A DNA stretch of 44,382 nucleotides, taken from NCBI GenBank assembly GCA_947573485.1, contig CANPGB010000027.1, positions 1 to 44,382 of the forward strand, written 5' to 3'. Of the stretch, positions 37,427 to 43,776 are shown piece after piece (the first letter of the stretch is position 1; each line of letters opens with the position of its first letter). Origin of the DNA: an uncultured Porphyromonadaceae bacterium. GTDB taxonomy: Bacteria; Bacteroidota; Bacteroidia; Bacteroidales; Muribaculaceae. The translations under genes and the position numbers were made by a program. The notes under the pieces are model-generated. The model had not been told where the DNA came from and ran no database searches. It saw nothing but the letters and a program-made list of their open reading frames with translations.

Positions 37427-38605
37427 TTACAAAGGTATATGGTGGTCGGTGCAATATTCACTCAACTCTTCCTCGCAGGTAAAACCCTTGTCACAGAACG
37501 ATTCGAGACCCCGTTTGACATCCTCTATCATATCTTGCTGTGCATTCAGTACGCGCGCGGTTCGTACCATAAAATTGCGGAAGTCGGCATTAATCTTACA
37601 CAGCTTATCAACAGTATAATAGTCTACATCTTTCTTCTCAGCCGGGAAAAGAACCTGAGTAGAGTCGGTAAACGGAGACAAGCGAATTATACCGATGCCG
37701 AATGCACGGTTAAGGCGCTCCATTTCTTCGCGTAATTCATCGTTGATTTCAAAAGCTACAAGATAACCGTAATTCGCCCAGCTGCTATTGGAGAGCGCTT
37801 GGAAGAAATACTCCTTGAGTTCATGGTCGCTATCTATCGAGCGTTTCAATTCGTAAGAATAGATGTCAAGGTACTGCTTGGTATCCGCAGCTTTCAGCAA
37901 AGTTCGTGTAGCCGAATCCTGAAATTCATTGAACCGCACCCCAACCATGTCGGGATGCACCCATTTTTTCGCTTGGTCAGACTTTGTTGACTTTTCGTGG
38001 AAAATAGTCTTGGAGAGTATTCCTTCTGCAAGGAGATTATTAGCAAGCAGTCGGTGCAGCGACCTCTCCAGAAAGCTGTCAGCTACATTCTCTGCTATCG
38101 GAACGGTACCTGTCGCCGGGTTTCCACTCCCTATCAGAGATTCAATCTCGGCTGCATATTTGGTGATATTGCAGCACGTGCCTATTGAACCACTGGAATT
38201 TTGGAGAGCCTTCGACATATCTTTGCGGCAGATGTTTTTCTCAAGCCATTTGACTTTACGGCGATGTGGAAGATTTTTGCCTGGTGCGTAGAAATATTCA
38301 CCGACAATCATACCTACACGGTAAATGCCTTCGCCATTGGAGGCAAGGACAATATCACCTGCCTTAAGCCCATAGCAAACCGTCCATAGGAAGCCAATTG
38401 AGTTCCTTGCCGTACCTACCGACTTCTCGGGAAACTTGTCGAGAAAATTACTAATCATTAGCTTACGCCACGAAGCCTCATCTTTTGTTGATATGCCGTT
38501 CAAATCGGTGTCCGACAAAAAATTGATTCCTATAAACTCACCGGCGAGACATTCGGGAAGGTACTTCCCATGTTCACCAAGCATTATTCGATTATATTGT
38601 TTCAT
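37427..38605 (-). CDS. Predicted restriction-type nuclease: EVE/PUA-like N-domain plus PD-(D/E)XK domain
   Basis: A 392-residue cytoplasmic protein. The N-terminal part (about 1-125: GISTKDEASWRKLMISNF, SVGTARNSIGFLWTVCYGLKAGDIVLA in two parts, IYRVGMIVGEYFY) looks like a PUA/EVE-type reader of modified bases or similar binding fold. The C-terminal part (about 175-310) has E180 in a helix, P218-D219 in HPDMVGVRF, then LDIYSYELK with E252 and K254, which is a PD-(D/E)XK nuclease layout. Such fusions act as modification-dependent restriction enzymes (type IV-like). I recognise the pattern but no named family with certainty. It is the first gene of the cassette, downstream of repeat copy 2, which supplies its promoter region. 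Confidence 0.65.
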   Translation of the reverse strand: MKQYNRIMLGEHGKYLPECLAGEFIGINFLSDTDLNGISTKDEASWRKLMISNFLDKFPEKSVGTARNSIGFLWTVCYGLKAGDIVLASNGEGIYRVGMIVGEYFYAPGKNLPHRRKVKWLEKNICRKDMSKALQNSSGSIGTCCNITKYAAEIESLIGSGNPATGTVPIAENVADSFLERSLHRLLANNLLAEGILSKTIFHEKSTKSDQAKKWVHPDMVGVRFNEFQDSATRTLLKAADTKQYLDIYSYELKRSIDSDHELKEYFFQALSNSSWANYGYLVAFEINDELREEMERLNRAFGIGIIRLSPFTDSTQVLFPAEKKDVDYYTVDKLCKINADFRNFMVRTARVLNAQQDMIEDVKRGLESFCDKGFTCEEELSEYCTDHHIPL

Positions 38606-38656
38606 GGCGCCTCGATTGCTTCTTGCTCCTTGTATTGCTTAAATTATTGATTGTAT

Positions 38657-38756
38657 CGCAAAAATAGTGAAAATTATATACAATCGGGCAACAGACGGCG
38701 AAATTTTACAAAAAACATTGCCGGAACAAGTTCCAATAAAACCTCGTCTTTATGAA
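38657..38756. repeat. 100-bp direct repeat, copy 2 (right flank of the Fic-nuclease cassette)
   Basis: It is the counterpart of 36232-36332, offset by about 2425 bp. The minus-strand TATTTTTG box is conserved (38666-38659) and would drive the nuclease-Fic pair, whose first ATG is at 38605. It ends 24 bp before the DUF1848 gene stop. Confidence 0.95.
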
Positions 38757-38779
38757 ATTGCTTCTTAAAAACGCACTTC

Positions 38780-39733
38780 TTAATGAATTGAGTCGTTGTT
38801 TGGATTGTGGCGGTGATAGTTGGCAAGTGCTGATTGTTGGGTAGTGTTGGCATAACAATATGCGCAGCCGTGCGGACAGCTATTATATGCGCCGATGTCT
38901 TTTGACAGTATGCAGCCACAATGCTTGCGCTGGCCGCCGTCGGTGCGTGCGTTGAAAAGGAAGTTTTGAAGAACGGCGTCATCAGGTGCCAAACGGGCTA
39001 TCAGTTCCGGATCGATACACCTGTTATGCTCAATATTGAATTGTTCTAAGGCGATTCGCTCAGAGCAGGTGGCGAGATGAAGCCCCCACGATTCGTTTTG
39101 CTCAGATAGTTTTTCAGCGAAACTTAACATCGATTCATCGCACCATTCTTTATACTTGATTGCGGCCTGCATCAGATTCTTTCCCACTTTCTTATATGAA
39201 CCGATATCGGCAAAACTGAAAACGAGTTTTTCTGTGTAGCCGCGCAAGCGCTCCGCAATATTATCAATCTTTTCAAGCAATGATTCTTCAGAAACGGCAT
39301 CGGTCAAAACAAGAGGGTCAAAACGCCAGACAACTGAGCCTTCTCCCAAAGTATCAACAAGACGCTTGAAAGTATCAATCCGATGCTGCAACGCAGGTAC
39401 ACTGGCTTCAAAACCCTTTTTCTCATAATCGTTGAGAGTATATTGCACATAGCAACCAATACCCCTCTCTCTAAGTATATGAAGATTGTGAACGAGAGGC
39501 GCGGGGTTCTTTGACCAAAATACGATGAACCGTGTATTTGTAAATGAAACAAAGCTGTCCTTACCATTAAACGGGTTGCGCCACCTTACATATCCTTTCC
39601 CTAATCGGCTGAAGAACCAATCGGCATAGAAAGCCGGAATATCCGTGGCTCTGCTTGCCGATATGATTACGGGAGCTTGCGCTACCGCCTCCTCTTGCCG
39701 GTCTGTAAGAATTGTTGTGCTTGGATGCTTCAT
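38780..39733 (-). CDS. DUF1848 protein with C-terminal CX3CX2C cluster motif
   Basis: The protein matches DUF1848: APVIISASRATDIPAFYADWF, RWRNPFNGKDSFVSFTNTRFIVFWSKNP in two parts, and CYVQYTLNDYEKKGFE. From the upstream ATG (39772) it would be 330 residues; the ATG at 39733 gives 317 and is kept because the family begins shortly after it. Near the C-terminus is SCPHGCAYCYAN, a CX3CX2C motif like the iron-sulfur site of radical SAM enzymes but at the opposite end of the barrel. An HCGC pair lies 12 residues before it. A [4Fe-4S] enzyme with permuted order is inferred. Substrate unknown. It is next to the repeat-flanked cassette but appears to be a separate unit. Confidence 0.8.
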   Translation of the reverse strand: MKHPSTTILTDRQEEAVAQAPVIISASRATDIPAFYADWFFSRLGKGYVRWRNPFNGKDSFVSFTNTRFIVFWSKNPAPLVHNLHILRERGIGCYVQYTLNDYEKKGFEASVPALQHRIDTFKRLVDTLGEGSVVWRFDPLVLTDAVSEESLLEKIDNIAERLRGYTEKLVFSFADIGSYKKVGKNLMQAAIKYKEWCDESMLSFAEKLSEQNESWGLHLATCSERIALEQFNIEHNRCIDPELIARLAPDDAVLQNFLFNARTDGGQRKHCGCILSKDIGAYNSCPHGCAYCYANTTQQSALANYHRHNPNNDSIH

Positions 39734-39824
39734 GGTATCGTCATTTGATATGGCAAAGTTAATACCATACATGTGGCCGGTTAGGACGCATGAGGGTTTT
39801 ACATGCTTGCATAGATTGGTTAAG

Positions 39825-39929
39825 TTAGATTTTCGAAGTTCTGGAGAGAAAGCATTTTGATGCCGTTTTATATTTCAAAATCTTATCAAGATATTTGGGC
39901 CTCGGAATGTTTTCTATTGTTTTAATCAT
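39825..39929 (-). pseudogene. 5' remnant resembling an AAA/DUF4143 ATPase start
   Basis: A 34-codon frame starts at ATG 39929 and ends at 39825. Its MIKTIENIPRPKYLDKILKY resembles the first residues of AAA_14/DUF4143 ATPases (RPKYLxKIxxY, normally followed by a P-loop about 15 residues later). The P-loop and everything after it are absent; the remaining 14 residues look unrelated. A perfect promoter stands just upstream (39945-39975), as if a promoter and gene start survived a deletion. A genuine short peptide gene is the alternative. Confidence 0.35.
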
Positions 39930-39944
39930 ATTCAAAAGTTTTTG

Positions 39945-39975
39945 CAAATATAGCAGCTGTTTTGGGTATATCAAA
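39945..39975 (-). promoter_or_regulatory. Strong Bacteroidetes-type promoter, leftward
   Basis: On the minus strand TTTG (39975-39972) is followed after exactly 19 nt by TATATTTG (39952-39945), a full match to the -33/-7 consensus. The start point would be near 39938, giving transcription into the remnant at 39929 and the DUF1848 gene at 39733. Confidence 0.7.
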
Positions 39976-40025
39976 AAGTTAGATGAAAATATTCTGAAAG
40001 TTATATGACACATATTTAATAAAAC

Positions 40026-40062
40026 AAAATGGAGTGCAACCGTTGGGGTTACACTCCATTTT
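40026..40062. terminator. Bidirectional terminator hairpin
   Basis: AAAATGGAGTG-AACC pairs with GGTT-CACTCCATTTT (one mismatch inside the stem, short loop), with A-tract and T-tract on the two sides. It can end transcription in either direction and isolates the DUF1848 side from the region at 40063-40396. Confidence 0.7.
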
Positions 40063-40284
40063 GATGTTAATTTTTTAGGGATTACTTAACTTCCTCAAAT
40101 GTAAAACATATTGTAATTCAACACTATATAAATCTATGGTCCAAATTTGACTACTATATAATCTATCTATATCAATTCAAATCAATCGCAAACAGCCAAA
40201 TTTTATACCGGTTGAATTATATGGGTATCTTATACATTTAGAGTCCAAGATATGGTTTATGGAAAAGTATGGCAAAACGACATA
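40063..40284. other. AT-rich stretch without recognisable gene
   Basis: Part of the 39773-40396 interval. I see no convincing reading frame on either strand, no tRNA and no clear promoter here, only AT-rich sequence between the terminator at 40026 and the hairpin at 40285. It may be decayed gene material. Confidence 0.5.
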
Positions 40285-40316
40285 GCGGGTAGCTCTATAT
40301 ACATAGAGTTACCCGC
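40285..40316. terminator. Long perfect-type hairpin downstream of the toxin-like gene
   Basis: GCGGGTAGCTCTAT (40285-40298) pairs with ATAGAGTTACCCGC (40303-40316) around ATAC, 14 bp with one G-T pair. It lacks a T-run on either side. It lies 80 bp after the stop of the leftward three-gene unit and probably forms its transcript end. Confidence 0.5.
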
Positions 40317-40396
40317 CTAATCTTCAGAAACTTATAATCGCTCTGACACGGAATCGGGATAAAATTCATACCATAGGCAGTCCTCCTGATAACAGA

Positions 40397-40852
40397 TTAA
40401 GGCCGCAACTTAATATCAGATTTCAACTTTCGTAAAAGTTCTCCGTAGCGCTCAATTTCCTCATTGGAAAGGTATCGAGCGTGTTTGTCATCTCTTTTCC
40501 AGTTACCTTTGGCATCCTTCTTAAAGGGTTGTACATGAACAGTCCCTTTCTCAAATTTTTCGCCATTTTTATTGGTGTGATTATGATCCCAATCGAAGTC
40601 GCATACAGGCTTTCTGTCTTTATAGATTCGAGCCTGAATGATTTCACCATTGGCATTCGTCTTGAAATAAACCTCGCTTGTATTGGAAAGGATAGGAAGA
40701 CCATCATAGGATGCTTTGTCGATTTTTTCGACAATCTTACCCTCTACACCGTTGGATGCAACTATGGTTTCCCCGACCTGATGGTAGAGGTATTCCGAGA
40801 AACCTCCACTTTCGTTATATAATCGCTGCATTCCCATATCACATATAGTCAT
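40397..40852 (-). CDS. Small toxin-like protein of unknown function
   Basis: The 151-residue protein has no signal peptide or membrane helix. The C-terminal half contains CDFDWDHNHTNKNGEKF and GTVHVQPFKKD, then a charged helix (NEEIERYGELLRKLKSDI). The Asp/His-rich pattern recalls the small C-terminal toxin domains that end phage head proteins and polymorphic toxins (DF..H....H). That similarity is by eye only. It is the last of three leftward genes and overlaps the preceding one by 14 bp. ATGs at codons 6 and 8 are alternative starts. I assign no function. Confidence 0.6.
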   Translation of the reverse strand: MTICDMGMQRLYNESGGFSEYLYHQVGETIVASNGVEGKIVEKIDKASYDGLPILSNTSEVYFKTNANGEIIQARIYKDRKPVCDFDWDHNHTNKNGEKFEKGTVHVQPFKKDAKGNWKRDDKHARYLSNEEIERYGELLRKLKSDIKLRP

Positions 40853-41243
40853 TGTTTTGATTATACTTTATACCCTTGAAGTCGCGCTCCCTCAGCCATT
40901 CAAGGAGAGTGATATGGCGGCCAACGAATTGAGATATGTCTTGCTGCAACGCAAGAAAGATACCGGCATATTCCTCGGGAGTTGTAGTCTCTTTTGGGTC
41001 GGAGATATTCCGGCCAATCAGGATGCCGTCAGAACCGACTCGCAGAATATACAATCCATCGGAATTGTCAGCCTCGTTCATCAGCACATCATTGCTGGCT
41101 GCTGTTTCATTGAGTTCCTTGAACCGTAGTTTTTCAAAGAACTCTTTTTCATTGGGAGTAAGTGCTTTTTTTATTGCAGCGTCAAACTCCTCAGGGGTAT
41201 CCGACAGGTCCTCCCAGTCTTCTGTACGATATTCCTTTTTCAT
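40839..41243 (-). CDS. Hypothetical acidic protein, middle gene of the DUF4417 unit
   Basis: The 134-residue protein is acidic and probably alpha/beta (EEFDAAIKKALTPNEKEFFEKL, DGLYILRVGSDGILIGRNIS in part, FLALQQDISQFVGRHITLLEWL). I do not recognise a family. It overlaps the DUF4417 gene by 4 bp (ATGA) and the next gene by 14 bp, so the three are translationally coupled. If the downstream protein is a toxin, an immunity or antitoxin-like role here is possible but not shown. Confidence 0.6.
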   Translation of the reverse strand: MKKEYRTEDWEDLSDTPEEFDAAIKKALTPNEKEFFEKLRFKELNETAASNDVLMNEADNSDGLYILRVGSDGILIGRNISDPKETTTPEEYAGIFLALQQDISQFVGRHITLLEWLRERDFKGIKYNQNNDYM

Positions 41244-41995
41244 AATTTGCGTAGTTTTGATATGAAACTGGGCATCATGATTATAGGCACACCCGGGTCG
41301 AAAGTCAAAGGTGCACCAAAAACAACAAGCCCTATTGGGTGTTTTCTCTCAACGAGTGTTCTTACTGCGAACTTGAACAATCGCTGTTCCGCTTTATTGC
41401 CGACACGTTGATGCCCGATGGCAGTCCAGCTATTCTCTGCGAGGCCGTCGAAAGCGTAAGTCAACACAGATTCAGCATTGCCCCATGAGGCGGTCTGAAT
41501 TGTGGCAACTCCGTTATTCTGCCAAAATCGCTGAGTGGTTCGAGACTTCCGTAACTGCTCTATGTTCTCGCAAGTAAGGCCATCTACCCATAGTGTATGG
41601 TCCGGAGCAACCGCAAGCATGTACTGCTTGACTTTTTTAAGCGATTTCACCGGTTGACTCCAAGTGGAACTGAAACCGGCATCATGGATATTGCAGTATA
41701 CCCCCTTGAACATTGCGTTATAACACACCTTGGCACTATATGGAATGAAAACTTCCGGAATATCTCCTGTGTATGGGAGAACCTTTGGTAGTTGAAAAGA
41801 TCCCTCTACAGGTGTGTCGCTCGGAAGTAGATGCTTGTTGAGAATCCGCATCTTTCTTTGTTCGGATTCCTTAAGACCAAGATATCGTTCGTGGAACACG
41901 ATACCTTCATCAGTGGTGGATTTGGTCGGTTCCACTTCCGCTTTTCCAAGTTCGTCATCATCAAAGAGCGAACCGGAAGCTTTAAAATCGGACAT
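41240..41995 (-). CDS. DUF4417-type protein
   Basis: The 251-residue protein carries an N-terminal disordered charged stretch (1-45) and a domain from about 60 that fits DUF4417: IPYSAKVCYNAMFKGVYCNIHD, VKQYMLAVAPDHTLWVDG, and RTTQRFWQNNGVATIQTASWG. The family is common on phages and mobile elements in Bacteroidetes and Firmicutes; no activity is assigned. It is the first gene of a leftward unit. About 225 bp upstream is a leftward promoter candidate (42227-42258), so the mRNA would have a long leader running antisense to the small RNA predicted at 42081-42184. Confidence 0.7.
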   Translation of the reverse strand: MSDFKASGSLFDDDELGKAEVEPTKSTTDEGIVFHERYLGLKESEQRKMRILNKHLLPSDTPVEGSFQLPKVLPYTGDIPEVFIPYSAKVCYNAMFKGVYCNIHDAGFSSTWSQPVKSLKKVKQYMLAVAPDHTLWVDGLTCENIEQLRKSRTTQRFWQNNGVATIQTASWGNAESVLTYAFDGLAENSWTAIGHQRVGNKAEQRLFKFAVRTLVERKHPIGLVVFGAPLTFDPGVPIIMMPSFISKLRKL

Positions 41996-42042
41996 AAATT
42001 CGCGTTTTTTAAAGGTTTAACAATGATTTTTAACGCGACCGA

Positions 42043-42074
42043 TTTGTTTTATAGACGGGCAAAGACTACCTTTG
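42043..42074 (+). promoter_or_regulatory. Promoter of the predicted small RNA
   Basis: TTTG (42043-42046), 20 nt, then TACCTTTG (42067-42074) match the Bacteroidetes consensus. No protein gene of normal size follows before the terminator at 42145-42183. Confidence 0.65.
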
Positions 42075-42080
42075 CAAGAT

Positions 42081-42183
42081 TAAAACCAGACTTTCTGTTG
42101 ATGCAATGTGGAAGTTCGCAACAGACTGTCGACTGAATCTCGTAGAGTGGCATTGGTCGCACCGGTGTCACTCTCGTCTTTTT
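42081..42183 (+). ncRNA. Predicted structured small RNA of about 100 nt
   Basis: The interval lies between a good promoter (42043-42074) and a strong intrinsic terminator: GAGTGGCATTGGT (42145-42157), loop CGC, ACCGGTGTCACTC (42161-42173), then TCGTCTTTTT. A second stem, TCTGTTG (42094-42100) with CAACAGA (42119-42125), forms a 5' hairpin. The loop contains an 11-codon frame (ATG 42101 to TGA 42136) that could instead make this a leader peptide. It would be antisense to the leader of the DUF4417 unit. It matches no RNA family I know. Confidence 0.55.
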
Positions 42184-42196
42184 ATATAATTAGCTT

Positions 42197-42214
42197 GTGT
42201 TCATAGTTGAACAC
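42197..42214. promoter_or_regulatory. Palindrome, operator candidate for the XRE-ImmA protein
   Basis: GTGTTCA-TAGT-TGAACAC is a perfect 7-bp inverted repeat placed just downstream of the leftward -7 box (42227-42234), a typical repressor position. TTTTT follows at 42216 on the plus strand, so a back-up terminator for the small RNA is an alternative. Confidence 0.45.
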
Positions 42215-42226
42215 GTTTTTCGATTG

Positions 42227-42258
42227 CAAAGTTAAGCATTATTTTTGGCGATATCAAG
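42227..42258 (-). promoter_or_regulatory. Leftward promoter candidate for the DUF4417 unit
   Basis: On the minus strand CTTG (42258-42255), 20 nt, then TAACTTTG (42234-42227). The -7 box matches the consensus and the -33 box has one mismatch. Transcription would begin near 42220, within or next to the palindrome. Confidence 0.5.
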
Positions 42259-42314
42259 TCTTTTGAGAAATATTTTTATGAAAAGTGTAAACTTGCAGGT
42301 TATCACATTTCGAT

Positions 42315-42345
42315 TTTGTGGTTTGCGAAATAATAACTACCTTTG
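42315..42345 (+). promoter_or_regulatory. Promoter of the XRE-ImmA gene
   Basis: TTTG (42315-42318), exactly 19 nt, then TACCTTTG (42338-42345): a full consensus promoter. The predicted start near 42352 is 24 nt before the ATG at 42376. Confidence 0.75.
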
Positions 42346-42375
42346 CAAATAATTTCACATGAAAGACCCAATTGC

Positions 42376-43509
42376 ATGAACATCGTTAACCTGCAAGATT
42401 ACACACTCTCTCCTCATCCCGGAACCGTCTTAAAAGGCGAGTTGGAAGAATACGGGCTTTCGCAGAGAGAACTTGCTTCTGCTCTTGGAAAGTCTGCCCC
42501 GATGATAAATGGTATTATTACGGGGAGTAAAGACATCACGGTTGAAATTGCGATTCTTCTTGAAGCAGCACTGCCAGGTAGTCTGAAAGCATCCGATTGG
42601 CTTAGGCTCCAAAATGAACATGATCTTGAATTAAAACGAAAAGAAATAGAATCCAGAACTGCGGCTATCGAGATTTGGAATAAATTGCGCACACATGCGA
42701 ATTTGGGCGCATTGAAAAAGAGATTGGAGTTTTCTTCAGATTTTGAGGAAAATATTGCTATGGTCATGAAGGCGCTCGGAATCTCAGATGTTCAGCAATT
42801 AGATCGACAATTTTCATCTTCCGCCGGATGTTTCAAAAAATCAGAAAAAGTTCAGACTGATCAATCCAATCTTTTCACTTGGGTAGTCATTGTCAAACAT
42901 GTGAGCAATAACATGACGCTGGATACAGAATTTATTCCTGATCGAGTTCCTGAGCTGATAGAAAAATTGAATGCAGTGTTCTTCTCAAATACCGATGTAA
43001 TTGAGAAGACTGAGAAGTTGCTCAATACCTATGGCATTAAATTCATATCCGGGGAAAAAAGACTTGACAAAGTGCCTGTTGATGGTTTCTCTTTCTGGAG
43101 TGGTAGCAATCCCACGATTGTATCTACACAGCGAATGAATAGAATAGACAACTTTGCATTCACAATTATGCACGAGTTGGGGCATATTATGCTTCACCTT
43201 GAACAGGATAGCACCCATAGTTTTATTGATGTGGATAGAAGCATAATGGTTAATGATGAAAAAGAAACAGCAGCAAACCAATATGCGACAGAGGCATTGT
43301 GGAGTGGAAACTCTCCCATAGAAGCGTTCTCTGATATCGAGAATCCGTATGCCGCCGCAAATAAGTTAAAGGCAATAGCCAGAAGCAATCGTATGAATGT
43401 GGGAATAGTGACAGGACAATACCACCATTTTTGTCAAGAGAGGAATCTTGTCAAAAATTCATACGCGATATGTCGAGACCTTATATCAAAAATTGGAGGT
43501 TATAATTAA
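42376..43509 (+). CDS. XRE (HigA-like) helix-turn-helix fused to ImmA/IrrE zinc metallopeptidase
   Basis: From ATG 42376 the protein has 377 residues; a TTG 33 bp upstream is in frame but sits in the promoter. Residues about 12-75 are a HigA-type HTH (HPGTVLKGELEEYGLSQRELA in part, SAPMINGIITGSKDITVEIA in part). Residues about 235-345 are an ImmA/IrrE-type peptidase with HELGH at 266-270 and the downstream EKETAANQYA supplying the third ligand (E297 likely). Such fusions are repressors or antirepressors inactivated or activated by stress, often on mobile elements or next to toxins. No HigB-type toxin gene is adjacent. Likely targets are its own promoter and the leftward unit. Confidence 0.88.
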   Translation: MNIVNLQDYTLSPHPGTVLKGELEEYGLSQRELASALGKSAPMINGIITGSKDITVEIAILLEAALPGSLKASDWLRLQNEHDLELKRKEIESRTAAIEIWNKLRTHANLGALKKRLEFSSDFEENIAMVMKALGISDVQQLDRQFSSSAGCFKKSEKVQTDQSNLFTWVVIVKHVSNNMTLDTEFIPDRVPELIEKLNAVFFSNTDVIEKTEKLLNTYGIKFISGEKRLDKVPVDGFSFWSGSNPTIVSTQRMNRIDNFAFTIMHELGHIMLHLEQDSTHSFIDVDRSIMVNDEKETAANQYATEALWSGNSPIEAFSDIENPYAAANKLKAIARSNRMNVGIVTGQYHHFCQERNLVKNSYAICRDLISKIGGYN

Positions 43510-43712
43510 GCAAGTTTAGCTACATTTGAGTTTTTCGTTAAATGGTATAAATTGGAACAATTATCAAAATGTTCTAATTAGAGTCAGCTATTAAAACAAT
43601 TTTAGATAGATAAGTTACATTCTTCAGTTTTATAGACTTCTTATTTCCAATTGAAGGATTTTATAAACAGAAAGCCGACAATCTTCAATTTAAATAAGGA
43701 ATAATCCAACTA

Positions 43713-43749
43713 AAAAAGGGTTGCAATCCTTGTGATTGCAACCCTTTTT
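43713..43749. terminator. Bidirectional terminator between XRE-ImmA and dnaK
   Basis: AAAAAGGGTTGCAATC and GATTGCAACCCTTTTT form a perfect 16-bp stem around CTTGT. A-tract and T-tract make it active both ways. The rest of 43510-43712 is AT-rich and shows no gene. Confidence 0.85.
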
Positions 43750-43776
43750 ACACGGATTTATGTGTATGTAGTTTTA

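Noticed and set aside
36232-38756. Reading the two 100-bp repeats as terminal repeats of a transposon
   Set aside because: They are direct rather than inverted, carry promoter boxes, and enclose no transposase; a short target duplication could not be defined.
39945-40316. A CRISPR array or tRNA cluster in the AT-rich gap
   Set aside because: No regularly spaced repeats and no cloverleaf were found; only isolated hairpins.
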